A stretch of DNA of 64,000 nt, taken from the NCBI RefSeq assembly GCF_001485435.1, contig NZ_BCMS01000003.1, positions 1-64,000 on the forward strand, in the 5' to 3' direction. Numbering within the stretch: position 1 is the first letter of the stretch; every line of letters begins with the position of its first letter. This DNA is from Deinococcus grandis (lineage in GTDB: Bacteria; Deinococcota; Deinococci; Deinococcales; Deinococcaceae). The notes under the pieces were generated by a model. It worked only from the letters and a program-made list of their open reading frames with translations. It was not told the DNA's origin and did no database searches. The translations under genes were made by a program, and so were the position numbers. Positions 16,301 to 24,672 of the stretch are shown here, one piece after another.

Positions 16301-16393
16301 CGACGCGACGGCTGCGGTGGGGCACTCGACGGGGGTGCCTGCGGCGTGCGCCACCCCGGCGAGCAGGACCAGCAGGGGCAGCGCACGACTCAC
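13361..16393 (-). CDS. virB6: VirB6/TrbL-like inner-membrane protein with long Pro/Ala-rich tail
   Basis: A 1010-residue protein. A signal sequence (MSRALPLLVLLAGVAHAAG) is followed by several hydrophobic spans up to about residue 390, including WGLWTGMATVGLTLTAAFFFW and VGFLLLYGLFAIFAGIMYAVG. This is the polytopic core of TrbL/VirB6, which builds the inner-membrane part of the channel. From about residue 400 on it is Ala, Ser and Gly-rich, and from about 750 on it is almost only Pro/Ala/Thr, probably disordered. It starts at a GTG overlapping the VirB5-like stop (GTGA). Confidence 0.75.
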   Translation of the reverse strand: MSRALPLLVLLAGVAHAAGTPVECPTAAVASTADVTLSAFLPNAPCLFAQNIDLWARWGLWTGMATVGLTLTAAFFFWKLFAAVMGGAPEKALMPFMIAAVIGLLVSPARENKGLLPDIQASAMEGFVSLYSMSAAVGTRALTEGPTSVQEQTRELGKNVALLVARGSQAAEIRKQLDAIKAGEISGDLKDPNLVNSLYAQQLEKDQAGITQAFSGNGWVFNVGFLLLYGLFAIFAGIMYAVGFSLQLSLLLLPVAIAFLVLGRFQPVGYVGGSYLAAMLVAVVMPISVASVTTVGLGIPAARLMPTVTKMNSEVAANLQKYQRSIDQGCSFTEIGCQLNEQVMLPIQSDLSSLKEMFTRMILVIAALIVGLSIASSALRRVPSGLAALVGISGGGESSGVETGALTKVLGGAAKMMGAEMLMKAVQAKAVGGMLGKRSGGTSTGGSTSGGESAAPGVPSGSVSASGSVPPETVTEGAQGAAATNPNVPPEAVTAPSMSTPIGAGYAAFRSARENGQGRAGAAVAGGRGVATAVGAQAQESFSTGAKAVRASAGQSLQAARAQVAASAWGGTANAQKAGQAWEAGVAGPARAVRNDIRAIRQDVETRRGPDSTNQFGPRDADAAELHPRVTVAEAEATATADRAAAIRGATAYADDVRPPSGRAISAMRAQGGSEGSARPGPAIVTPRQATQDGQSLRGEGTNLPAYSGTPNQAPPPAPNPLDVEAERNRQRAEQGPRPAVVLGGVPRRAMSAASSGGRAIPGVDVSPLGPSPAPAPAPAPAPTPARAPSRNEISQARLANRESAAASTPAAAPTASPAPAPSAPSAPTSTPEARPTAAPASETPPPPAAAPTPTPAQAPTAPATPTPTPAPRHTPPAPAPTPAATPSAPAAPTAPTPVSPAPAPRPAPAPAPSTPAETPTAPTAPTAASPAPAPRPTPAPAPRPAPAPTPAPAPAPQAAPVTPNPQSAAATPASTPTPPAPPAPAPAPKVTPASAGQTNPPSTSDQKED

Positions 16394-17466
16394 TTGCTGC
16401 CGCCCATCAGGCTGCGGATGTCACTGCGCCGTTCATCACTCGGACTGAGCGTCTGCCCGATGCTGTCGGCGAGCATGTCCGTGCGTTTGATCATGGACTT
16501 GTACTCTTCCTCCTGGCGGCGCGTGGTCTCCTCGATGAGCTGCCGGTTCCGGGCGGTCCGCTCCCGCTCCTGCTGCTGGAAGTGACTGAGCAGCTGGTCG
16601 TTCTGCTCGTTCGTGATGGTCTGGTTCTGGCTGATCGTGGCGAGCTGCTGACTGAGGGCATCGAATCCACCCGCGTTGACGTTCAGTTGCTCGATGGCCA
16701 TGGTGCCCAGGATCTTCAGGGCGCCCTCGGCACTCAGGGTCGCCTGGAGGTTCGCGGCCTGCCCGGGCGCGCGGCGCGCGGCGTCCGCGGCCACCTGACT
16801 GGTGCGGGTCACGAGCTTCATCGAGTCTCGCTGACTGGCCGCCATTTCCCCCGCCTGCCGGATGCGGGTGCGGAGGCCTTTCAGTTCCTCCTCCCGCTGC
16901 ACGAGGGCGCGGTACCTCGGCATGTCCCGCTGGGACTGGGCCTGGCTGATCTGTGAGCGCACGTCCGCGATCTGCTGGTCTGCTGACGACAGGATGCGCG
17001 CGACGCTACCTCGTGGGTCGTTCGGGTCGATGGTGCGGGCGTTCCCATTCAGGGAACTCAGGCCGCCGAACTGCCCGACCAGGCTGTTGATGCTGTTCAC
17101 GCGATCGGAGAAGTTGCTGTTACTGAACATCTGCCGGACCGTGTTCCGGGCCTCGTTGATCTGCTTGACGTACGCCATCCCGCGGTTCCCGGCGTCGATG
17201 ATGGGCATGATGGTCGTCTTCATGTCCATGTAGGTATTGACGATCGGTTTGAGCATCTGCGCGAACGGTCCGATGACGGGGACCATCGTGAGCAGATCAA
17301 TGGCTTTGGAGAGCATGGCGATGGTGGAGTCGACGGTCATCATGACGTTGTTGGCGCCGTCGAGCGCCCCGCTGATGGGGTCGAGGATGTCGTCCTGGGC
17401 GAGTGCGGCGCTGGACATGAAAGCCGTGAGCGCCAGTGTTCGGGTCACTGCGGATCTATGCGGCAT
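16390..17466 (-). CDS. trbJ: VirB5/TrbJ-like secreted coiled-coil protein
   Basis: A 358-residue protein with a signal peptide (about 1-22), a hydrophobic stretch, then long helices rich in Gln, Arg and Glu (RSQISQAQSQRDMPRY, then QLLSHFQQQERERTARN). This fits TrbJ/VirB5-like proteins, which sit at the pilus tip or stabilise the channel. Its place between VirB4 and VirB6 supports that. The ATG at 17466 overlaps the VirB4 gene end by 11 bases. Confidence 0.65.
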   Translation of the reverse strand: MPHRSAVTRTLALTAFMSSAALAQDDILDPISGALDGANNVMMTVDSTIAMLSKAIDLLTMVPVIGPFAQMLKPIVNTYMDMKTTIMPIIDAGNRGMAYVKQINEARNTVRQMFSNSNFSDRVNSINSLVGQFGGLSSLNGNARTIDPNDPRGSVARILSSADQQIADVRSQISQAQSQRDMPRYRALVQREEELKGLRTRIRQAGEMAASQRDSMKLVTRTSQVAADAARRAPGQAANLQATLSAEGALKILGTMAIEQLNVNAGGFDALSQQLATISQNQTITNEQNDQLLSHFQQQERERTARNRQLIEETTRRQEEEYKSMIKRTDMLADSIGQTLSPSDERRSDIRSLMGGSK

Positions 17467-20044
17467 GCTGCTCCTCCTGCGCGATGTGAATGGCGGCCCG
17501 GGCTTCATCCCCGGCGTACAGTTCCGTCGCCACGTGGGCCCGGTACTCTGCTTCCTGCTTGTCACTGGTGCTCATCCAGTACGCCTCGCGGGACAGCCAC
17601 AGCTGTCCGACATCGCCGTCCAGATGCCCGTTCCCGCCGTTCTGGAGGATGAGTGCCTCCCGGAACCGGTTCGCTTCGCCGCCCAGCGAGGCGTACAGGG
17701 CCCGCATGGACGCATTCAGATCGAAGAGTGCCGCGACATCTTCTCGCTCGGACGGCTGGCTCGCCAGCAAGATGCGAGTGTTCGCGTTGTTGACGACGTC
17801 CTTATACGCTTTCGCAGTTTCGATGTTCTGCATGGCCAGGATGGGAATCATCCCGAGGGAACGGCCCGTCATGAACAGGCGGTTGGTGAGCTGGACGAGG
17901 CCAGGAAGCTCCTTTGCGACCCCTGCTTCCTCCATGACGATGACCTTCCGGCCTTCCATGTTCATGCTCCGATTCCAGACGAGTTCGTTGGTCAGCAGCG
18001 TCCCGATGGTCAGGAGTTGGGGGTGGTCGATCATGCCGCTGATATCGAGGTACAGGTACCGGGACTGAACGTTCACGGTGGTGGGACCGTCCAGCAGCGT
18101 CCCGATGGGCGTTTCGCGCGTGTACGCCCGGAGTTCGTTGGCGACGTCACTCACCTCACGGCGCAGCTCCGGGTCGGACAGGACGGGCTTGTCCCCCACG
18201 ATGTTCAGACGCGAAATGATGTCCGCGAAGTCCGTCAGGGTCCCTTCGCCCGTGTAGCGGTCCACGACGTCCCCACCCCGATCTATCGGCCGGGAGAACC
18301 GTCGGTAGAACACCTGGATGGCCTCGTGCAGGATGCTGACGCGCCGCCCACTCAGGTCGTTGATGCGCAGGGCGCGCATCAATTCCAGCAAGTACGAGAT
18401 TTTTTCAGCAGTGACCGTGTCGTCCTCATTACGAAGATCGAACGGATTGATGCGGACCCGCTCGCCGGAGGGGAGCCGGGCGTTGGGTTTGATGCTGACG
18501 ATGGCATCTGCGGCACCAAGTGCCATGAAGAGTGGGAGGTAGTCCCGTTTCGGGTCGACGACCGTCAAGGATGCCTGATGTCGGTGCACCAGCCCGGCAG
18601 CGAGCATGGAGACCAGGACGCTCTTCCCCCCACCACTGCTGCCCGCCACCACCACGCCCGCGTTGCGGATACCCGGCGCGACTGGCGAGATCGAGAACAC
18701 GTTGCCCCGTCGGCCTCGCAGGGGCAGCACGCCTTCACGCGTTCCCGACCATGGACCAGCCTGCGGCATGCAATCGACCGCGTTCCGGTAGTACGCCGCC
18801 ACCTGATACGCGCTGCGCTTCCCGCTGAAGGGCGCATTCTGCAGGTACAGGTGAATGCCGTCCGCGTGCGACGCGATGCGGGGCATGCAGCCCCCGACCG
18901 AACTGAAGGCCGCGAGTGTCCGTTCACGCCGTTCGTCCAGTTCTTCCTGAGAGCGAGCGAAAATGATGGCGTGCATGCTCATTTCCGTGAGTACCTGCCC
19001 CATCTCCAGGGCCTGCACCAGGGCCGTCCCTTCCGAGATGCGCGTGTACACTTCGCGCCCGGCTTTCATGGAGGGATCACTGGCAGCTGTTTCCTGCTTG
19101 TCCAGTGACTCGTTGATCTGCGCGCGGACTTTCGGGGCGTCCACGACCAGGTACTCGACCATGAACGTGGAGTGCGTGCCGCCCAGGGCCTGGATGATTT
19201 CTTCCGTGGCACCGACGTGCGTGCTCCGGGTCGGCTTGAGGAACGACACGATGCCCACCCGGGTGTGGCCCACGGTGAAGCAGGCGTCATGGTCCAGGTC
19301 GATGCCGCTGCACGCGACCTGGGCTCGCATGGTCGCCACGAAGGGACGTGGCGCCTTGGGATTGTTCTTGAGCTTCTGGCCGACGCGGTAAGCGGCCAGG
19401 TCACCGGCGTCGAGATCCCGTTGATAGACGGGTTTCTCCGCGCTGGCCATATCCGGGTTGAAGTAATCGATGATGCGGGCCCAGACGTCGTCACTGGACA
19501 TGGGGCTCGTGCGCATCCCGCCGAGGGTGAGCTGCCGGGCGAGGCGGCTCTGGAGCGTGGCGGCTTTGGAGACCAGGGCTTGCAGGTTGACGTCCTTGTA
19601 CGGCGTCTTCTTGGGTCGGCCGGGCACGGTGAGGGTCACCGTGAAGTAGGCCGAGCTGTCGCTGACCCAGTGGCCACGCCGCATGCGTTCGAGGACCGCG
19701 TGATTCGCCTGGAGCATCCGCTCGACGGGGCTGCCATCCCGCTCGATGGGCGCGAGTTGTGCGAGGGCAGTCCGGGTGGCCGGGCGGTTGTCCAGATAGA
19801 AGCGCACCACGGCGCCGGCAGGCAGCGCCCCCTGAATCGCGGCCATGATGCGGTCCCGATTGGACACCCGGACGTCCGGTGTGGCCCGGGCCGCGGACAG
19901 GAGATCGACGTTCAGTCCGAACGTCATCTTGTTGTCGAGCGTGAAGACCGTGCCGTTCTCGAGGCCGTGGTACGTCAACTGCTGGGTGAGGTTACTTTGG
20001 TTCTCCGCCACTTTCAGGGCGTTGCCGACGTCGTGGTAGGGCAT
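17456..20044 (-). CDS. virB4: VirB4-type secretion ATPase
   Basis: An 862-residue ATPase typical in length for VirB4/TraC/CagE, which powers pilus and channel assembly at the inner membrane. Walker A is GSSGGGKS (468-475), followed by SLTVVDPKRDY (492-502), and Walker B is VIVMEEAG (701-708). It starts at MPYHDVGNALK one base after the VirB3-like gene, in a continuous operon VirB2-B3-B4-B5-B6-VirD4. Confidence 0.9.
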   Translation of the reverse strand: MPYHDVGNALKVAENQSNLTQQLTYHGLENGTVFTLDNKMTFGLNVDLLSAARATPDVRVSNRDRIMAAIQGALPAGAVVRFYLDNRPATRTALAQLAPIERDGSPVERMLQANHAVLERMRRGHWVSDSSAYFTVTLTVPGRPKKTPYKDVNLQALVSKAATLQSRLARQLTLGGMRTSPMSSDDVWARIIDYFNPDMASAEKPVYQRDLDAGDLAAYRVGQKLKNNPKAPRPFVATMRAQVACSGIDLDHDACFTVGHTRVGIVSFLKPTRSTHVGATEEIIQALGGTHSTFMVEYLVVDAPKVRAQINESLDKQETAASDPSMKAGREVYTRISEGTALVQALEMGQVLTEMSMHAIIFARSQEELDERRERTLAAFSSVGGCMPRIASHADGIHLYLQNAPFSGKRSAYQVAAYYRNAVDCMPQAGPWSGTREGVLPLRGRRGNVFSISPVAPGIRNAGVVVAGSSGGGKSVLVSMLAAGLVHRHQASLTVVDPKRDYLPLFMALGAADAIVSIKPNARLPSGERVRINPFDLRNEDDTVTAEKISYLLELMRALRINDLSGRRVSILHEAIQVFYRRFSRPIDRGGDVVDRYTGEGTLTDFADIISRLNIVGDKPVLSDPELRREVSDVANELRAYTRETPIGTLLDGPTTVNVQSRYLYLDISGMIDHPQLLTIGTLLTNELVWNRSMNMEGRKVIVMEEAGVAKELPGLVQLTNRLFMTGRSLGMIPILAMQNIETAKAYKDVVNNANTRILLASQPSEREDVAALFDLNASMRALYASLGGEANRFREALILQNGGNGHLDGDVGQLWLSREAYWMSTSDKQEAEYRAHVATELYAGDEARAAIHIAQEEQHAA

Positions 20045-20368
20045 TCAGTCCACCTTGAAGGGAATGGGTTCCGGGTCCGGACGGGTGGCGAGGCCGCCCC
20101 GGAAGTAGACGGTGGCGACGTAATGCTCCAGGAACACGGGGGGGAGCTGCTGGAAGATGTAGCGGACGATGGGCACCGTCACGAACCGGAACGAGGCCCA
20201 CGCGATGGCGCCCGAGACGACTGGGGCAAACCCCCAGTCGCCGAGGAGGAGCTGCATGAAGAAGTAAGGGAAGGCGGCCAGGACGACGGCGAGCATGAAA
20301 TGCGTCACCTCGTCCAGGCCCGCCTTCGGGACCCCCTTCCGGTACTGTGGGAATGGAATCTCGTCCAT
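20045..20368 (-). CDS. virB3: VirB3/TrbD-like membrane protein
   Basis: A 107-residue protein starting MDEIPFPQYRKGVPKAG, a VirB3-like N-terminal motif. Two hydrophobic segments follow (about 23-41 and 46-65), then a short polar tail. VirB3 proteins are small inner-membrane partners of VirB4. Its position between a VirB2-like pilin and VirB4 is the canonical order. Confidence 0.75.
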   Translation of the reverse strand: MDEIPFPQYRKGVPKAGLDEVTHFMLAVVLAAFPYFFMQLLLGDWGFAPVVSGAIAWASFRFVTVPIVRYIFQQLPPVFLEHYVATVYFRGGLATRPDPEPIPFKVD

Positions 20369-20375
20369 AGCTCCG

Positions 20376-20732
20376 TCAGCAGACGATGCCGAACGACGCG
20401 CCCAGGGAGATCAGGGCGGGGATGATCACGACGGCGCCGATGCCCCGGAAGAGGTAGACGTTGCCGCCGCGGCCGCCGAAGATCATCAGGATCGCGCCGA
20501 TGATGAAGAACACGAGGGCGACCAGCGTGACCCACTTGCTCTGGGGGAGGATGTTCACGTACTTGCAGAACACCCCGGCTTTGTCGTCCATGTTCTTCTG
20601 GAAGGCTTCGGGAGTGGCCTGCGCGAAGCTGCTGGACGAGAAGGCCAGCGTGAGTAGGACCACGAGGCGCAGGTACAGGGCGTTCACGGCGTGCAGGGCG
20701 GAAACGGGGCGGACAGGGTTCTGAGTGTTCAT
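20376..20732 (-). CDS. virB2: VirB2/TrbC-like pilin
   Basis: A 118-residue protein with a long signal peptide ending near SSSFAQA. A mature part has two hydrophobic helices (WVTLVALVFFIIGAILMIF and IGAVVIIPALISLGASFG) joined by a short GGRGGN turn, the usual VirB2 pilin plan. Cysteines flank the mature part. The start at 20732 has a good SD sequence (GGAGGT, six bases before). The promoter signal lies 20 bases further up, so this gene has a short leader rather than none. Confidence 0.75.
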   Translation of the reverse strand: MNTQNPVRPVSALHAVNALYLRLVVLLTLAFSSSSFAQATPEAFQKNMDDKAGVFCKYVNILPQSKWVTLVALVFFIIGAILMIFGGRGGNVYLFRGIGAVVIIPALISLGASFGIVC

Positions 20733-20751
20733 GGGTGGACCTCCATCCCGC

Positions 20752-20774
20752 ACCGTGAGGGACGTAGGGGTGAC
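20752..20774 (-). promoter_or_regulatory. Regulon promoter signal before the VirB2 operon
   Basis: On the minus strand: GTCACC, 11 bases, CACGGT. The VirB2 ATG is 19 bases below with an SD sequence. Confidence 0.7.
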
Positions 20775-20845
20775 CGCCCACGCAGGGGAAGCACCCCCCC
20801 CTTCGGGGGTATTCCAGATGCGGGTGGAAATTCGGGGTGCATGTC

Positions 20846-20868
20846 GTCACCCCGAGGACAGGCACGCT
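20846..20868 (+). promoter_or_regulatory. Regulon promoter signal before the VirB10-like gene
   Basis: GTCACC, 11 bases, CACGCT, six bases, ATG at 20875. It is divergent from the signal at 20752-20774. Confidence 0.7.
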
Positions 20869-20874
20869 GACGGC

Positions 20875-22617
20875 ATGCCATATCACGCTGAACACCGCGC
20901 CGAGATCGAACGTCAACTCCATGCTCTGGACCCCGACCTGACGCTGGTCGAACCGGAGAGCCCCGAATTCTCGACCTTCCTCGGGCAGGTCTCCGCTCAG
21001 GACGCCACGCTGGCCCGGCGGATCAATGAGGCCGTGATCGACGAGCAGGCTGAGGAGGCCCGCGAGCTGTTCGGGAAGGCGAGTCAGAAGGGCAACGCCA
21101 TGACGGTCCTGACCACGCAGTTCCAGCGAGCTCAGGGGAAAAGTGCACGAGGGAAGGGGCGGGTGCGTCCGGCCACGTTCGTCGTGGGCGCCGGAGGCCT
21201 GCTGCTTGCGGCCGTGCTGATCACGGCGGTGATGCCGGAGAAAAAGGCCGCCGCATCCAAGAATGAGGAAGCTGTGTCGGAGGCCGTCACCCCCACGGTC
21301 GCGGCCGCGCCGACCAGTAGCCTGCCGCAGAGCACGCAGGACACCCCCACACCTGTTGAGCCGATCACGCCGAGCAGCACGCCGGTGGCTGCACCGGAAC
21401 CCATCTCGCCGACACCGGTCACCCCTACGCCTGCTGCGCCAGCACCAGTCGAGCCGGTCACGCCCGTGCAGAGTGCATACCCAGACGTGACGCCCATGCC
21501 AGTCACCTCTGCGCCGGTGCCCGTCACGTCGACGCGCCTCCCTGATCCGTACGGGGGTTCAGTTGCGGCCCCACAGCCGATCACGGCGGCGCCCGTGCCC
21601 GTGACGGCCAGGGCCACCCCCGTGACGGTCACCCCTACGTCTGCCTTCACCGGTACGACCCCTGCTGCGTCTGCGGCACCCGTCGAACGACAGGCCCTGA
21701 TCTCGCAGCAACCTGCAGGGGCAGCCAGTCAGCCGGAGACTCGTCCCGCGGTCGTGGCGACGACGCCCGCGCCAGCGACCCCGCGTGCAGCCTTGACTTC
21801 CACGACGCCTGCGGCATCGGCTGCACCCCAGGCGACGGGACTGGTGTCTCGCGCGGCCACGGAACGGCCATCTGCCAACGCGACGGGCGGTCTCGTTTCC
21901 AGTGCTGCTGCCACGCCCGCGCAGTCGGGTGCCCTGGTCAGCGCCAACACTGCGACTTCGCAGGCCACCACGACGGGCGGCTTCGTGTCCACGAGTTCGG
22001 GGCGTACCGTGCAACCCGAACTCTCCACCCCGGCCACCCCTGCGTCTTCACCCGCCCCTACACCCTCCGCAGCTCCTCAGGTGGCCGGTGACGCCCGCAG
22101 TGTGGCCATGCCGGGGAGTGTGGTGGAAGCGACCCTGACGACACCGGTCGCCGTGTATCCCGGAGTCACGCATCCCGTCTGGGCACGCTCTGCTGACGGG
22201 GCGATGTGGCGGGGCACGGCTTCCCTCGATGACCGTGGACGGATCCTGCTGGCCTTCACGACGCTGCTCACGCAGACGGGCACGCAGGTACCTGTCACTG
22301 CTTATGTGGAGTCGTCGGACGGCCCTGGTATTGGCGGGCGTGTGCGGACCGCGTCACCGAATGCCGCCAGGACGGCGCTGAATGGGCTGCTCACTGGCGT
22401 TCAATCCTTCGTGCAGTCCCAGTCGGCCAAGTCAACGACGTACTCCGCGTCAGGCCTGGTCACGACGCAGGAGCGCCCGCAGAACTTCTGGCTCGCGCTG
22501 GGCGGCAACCTGGCTCAGGCGTTCGTCGTGCCGGACACCAAAGCGCAGGTCGTGCCCTTCGGACAGCTGCCCGCTGGTGAACCGCTCGCCATCCGAATCG
22601 ACGTGAGCGTGAAGTGA
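20875..22617 (+). CDS. virB10: VirB10/TrbI-like envelope-spanning protein
   Basis: A 580-residue protein with the VirB10 plan: a cytoplasmic N-terminus of about 100 residues, one membrane span (FVVGAGGLLLAAVLITAVM), a long Pro/Thr/Ala-rich periplasmic linker, and a beta-rich C-terminal domain from about residue 400 (VEATLTTPVAVYPGVTHPVW). VirB10 links inner-membrane ATPases to the outer pore. The start at 20875 is set by the promoter signal six bases upstream; longer upstream frames are ignored. Its TGA overlaps the GTG of the next gene. Confidence 0.75.
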   Translation: MPYHAEHRAEIERQLHALDPDLTLVEPESPEFSTFLGQVSAQDATLARRINEAVIDEQAEEARELFGKASQKGNAMTVLTTQFQRAQGKSARGKGRVRPATFVVGAGGLLLAAVLITAVMPEKKAAASKNEEAVSEAVTPTVAAAPTSSLPQSTQDTPTPVEPITPSSTPVAAPEPISPTPVTPTPAAPAPVEPVTPVQSAYPDVTPMPVTSAPVPVTSTRLPDPYGGSVAAPQPITAAPVPVTARATPVTVTPTSAFTGTTPAASAAPVERQALISQQPAGAASQPETRPAVVATTPAPATPRAALTSTTPAASAAPQATGLVSRAATERPSANATGGLVSSAAATPAQSGALVSANTATSQATTTGGFVSTSSGRTVQPELSTPATPASSPAPTPSAAPQVAGDARSVAMPGSVVEATLTTPVAVYPGVTHPVWARSADGAMWRGTASLDDRGRILLAFTTLLTQTGTQVPVTAYVESSDGPGIGGRVRTASPNAARTALNGLLTGVQSFVQSQSAKSTTYSASGLVTTQERPQNFWLALGGNLAQAFVVPDTKAQVVPFGQLPAGEPLAIRIDVSVK

Positions 22618-23180
22618 TTCAATCACCTCCCAGCCCTCGCCCCACGCCCATGGACCGGCTCGCTCAGGCGAACCGGAATCGGCAGGCGATCGAGGAGCTG
22701 CTCGCAGTTGACGACGTGCTGACCGACGCGATGCTGTCCAGGGTGGGGCTGGACGGCACGCGTTTCCCTGGGCTGACCCTGTCCGTGCAGCCCATGCGGA
22801 AGAGCTCCTGGACGGTGGACGTGACGTTTCGCGCGGCCTCAGAATCCAGGCTGCGGGACGCGCCGATCAGCTCCCTGTCCCACGCGGCAGGCACGGCGGC
22901 CATGCGGTGGCAGCTGGCCGCGAGTGCCGAGCAGTGGACGATTGACCGGGGCGGCCGTTTTCACCGACCGGACGCTGTCATGAAGGACGGGGAAGAGCTG
23001 ATCGCCATGGAGTACGACGCGGGATACGACCGCCGCACGATCCGCCGCAAGGTGCGTCAGTTCGAACCGTACAGCAGACTGGTCTGGGCGACCCCCAGCG
23101 CGATCCGCTCCGCCCGGATGAAGGCGGACTACCCGCACGTAGAGGTCATCACGGTGGACTACTGGAGTGCCCAGACCTGA
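22614..23180 (+). CDS. Protein with a PD-(D/E)XK-like core, possibly replication-relaxation-like
   Basis: A 188-residue protein coupled to the VirB10-like gene by a GTGA overlap; an ATG at 22650 is also possible. The C-terminal half reads FHRPDAVMKDGEELIAMEYD, then RRKVRQFEPYSRLVWATPSA. An Asp, then Glu-x-Asp, then Lys at family-like spacing recall nuclease-fold proteins of the replication-relaxation type found on mobile elements. I see no relaxase elsewhere, so this is the best candidate for a DNA-processing partner, but the assignment is weak. Confidence 0.4.
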   Translation: MIQSPPSPRPTPMDRLAQANRNRQAIEELLAVDDVLTDAMLSRVGLDGTRFPGLTLSVQPMRKSSWTVDVTFRAASESRLRDAPISSLSHAAGTAAMRWQLAASAEQWTIDRGGRFHRPDAVMKDGEELIAMEYDAGYDRRTIRRKVRQFEPYSRLVWATPSAIRSARMKADYPHVEVITVDYWSAQT

Positions 23181-23704
23181 AGGTGACGCTGGTACTGGAC
23201 CTGCCGCGCGTAGTTCTCCGGCCGGGTGACGACCAGAATGAGCGTGCTGGAGTGCAGTCGGAGGGTGCTGCGGTGCCGCCGGATGAGGGTGGCCACCCAC
23301 TTCGTGCTGGGGGGGCCACTCGACACGCGGATGTAGAGCACGTGTTCCCGCCCGGCGGCATCCGTCAGGCGGAGTGACCGTGACCCGACGAGCGCGACGG
23401 TATACCCCCGCGCGACGGCCATGAGGGTCGCTTCGCGCAGCGCCACTTCATCCGTGGCCGTGCTGGCAGAGAGGGGTTTCGGGTTCGTGAGCTGGCACGC
23501 CGCCCGGCCAGCCGTACCCAGGATGACCACAGGGCCGAGGACGCCGTGCACGACCCGCAGGAGGTCCTGCTGGACCAGAGCGGCCACGTCCACGCGGCCA
23601 TCGAGTTCTGCGAGTCGGCGGCTCCCGAGGGCCAGGTCGTGCAGGAGAGAGGAAACGTCCGCCAGAGCCTCGGCGGACGTTTCCCGGTTCAGGGGTTCAC
23701 TCAA
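23159..23704 (-). CDS. Unknown protein downstream of the VirB9-like gene
   Basis: A 181-residue protein. The start is taken as a TTG at 23704 overlapping the TGA of the VirB9-like gene (TTGA), because no ATG fits. An early helix (DVSSLLHDLALGSRRLAELD) is followed by alternating strands (TVALVGSRSLRLTDAAGRE, then STLILVVTRPENYARQ). No family is recognised. Its 3' end overlaps the convergent gene 22614-23180 by 22 bases. Confidence 0.5.
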   Translation of the reverse strand: MSEPLNRETSAEALADVSSLLHDLALGSRRLAELDGRVDVAALVQQDLLRVVHGVLGPVVILGTAGRAACQLTNPKPLSASTATDEVALREATLMAVARGYTVALVGSRSLRLTDAAGREHVLYIRVSSGPPSTKWVATLIRRHRSTLRLHSSTLILVVTRPENYARQVQYQRHLQVWALQ

Positions 23705-24672
23705 CTGGCACCCAGGCGCTCGACCGTGACGGTCCGCATGACCTCGGCGGCCGCCTGCCCATCCACGCTGCTGCCCTGCCACTGGGCGTTGATGCTGGTG
23801 GGGGCAGTGGTCAGATCGACCTGACCGTACTTCGTTTCGCCTGGGTTGACGCGCACCACGGCGTCCGTCGCCCCCAGGCCTTGAACGCCGTTCAGAGTGA
23901 GGCGCCGTTCGTCGAACGTGACGGGGACGCTCCCTGAGTTGGTGATCCGGTAATAGACCCTGGTCTGCTGCCCGTTGGTCAGGGCGCGAAACTCGACGTC
24001 CGCTCGTGCTGGAAGGGACACGGGCACGGGCACAGGAGAGGCGGCGGGTTGTGGGGTGACCTGCGACGTGACTGTCCTGGTCGGCGTGGAGGTCGTCGCC
24101 GGGCTGGTCCGAGCTGTTGATGCGGGTAAGGAGGCTGCTGCGGGGGTACTGGCGGGTGTACGCGTGGTGGTCGGAGATGCTGGTGTAGCGACCGGCATGC
24201 TGGTCTGCGGGAGCGCGTTGGTGGGTGCAGCCTGGGTGGGGAAGCCGGGGATCTGCTGCTCGGGTTCCGGCGCCTGATCAGCGCGAACGATGATGTTCCG
24301 CACCCCGCCACCGCGGGACGGCGCGAGGCGCGCCTGGAAGAAGTACACGCTGTCAGCCGTCATCACCAGGATCGGGTACGAGCCGGTGCTGGCCGTCGCC
24401 CCGATCACCACCCGTTGACCGCGCTGGGAGAACTGCAGAACGCCCTCGCGGGACGTGATGACATCCACCACGTCATCGGGGAGATTGAGCACCCAGATCT
24501 CGCCCATGGCGATGTCGAGGATCCCGTACGCCTGCTTCAGATCACTGGCGCGGTACTCGCGGGTAATGCTGCCGCCCATGTACGTGTTCTGGGAGGTCTC
24601 CATTGGGGCTGCGGAGGCGAGGCCGAAGGCAAGTGATGCTCCCAGGATGACCATCTTCAGACGCGTTTTCAT
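23701..24672 (-). CDS. virB9: VirB9/TrbG-like periplasmic protein
   Basis: A 323-residue protein with a signal peptide (to about residue 22). The N-terminal domain has VirB9 character: ITREYRASDLKQAYGILDI, then GEIWVLNLPDDVVDVI and QRVVIGATASTGSYPILVMT. A Pro/Thr/Ala linker follows (about 125-210), then a C-terminal beta domain (VEFRALTNGQQTRVYYRITN). VirB9 forms the outer part of the channel core with VirB10 and a VirB7 lipoprotein. Start and stop overlap both neighbours by one to four bases. Confidence 0.65.
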   Translation of the reverse strand: MKTRLKMVILGASLAFGLASAAPMETSQNTYMGGSITREYRASDLKQAYGILDIAMGEIWVLNLPDDVVDVITSREGVLQFSQRGQRVVIGATASTGSYPILVMTADSVYFFQARLAPSRGGGVRNIIVRADQAPEPEQQIPGFPTQAAPTNALPQTSMPVATPASPTTTRTPASTPAAASLPASTARTSPATTSTPTRTVTSQVTPQPAASPVPVPVSLPARADVEFRALTNGQQTRVYYRITNSGSVPVTFDERRLTLNGVQGLGATDAVVRVNPGETKYGQVDLTTAPTSINAQWQGSSVDGQAAAEVMRTVTVERLGAS

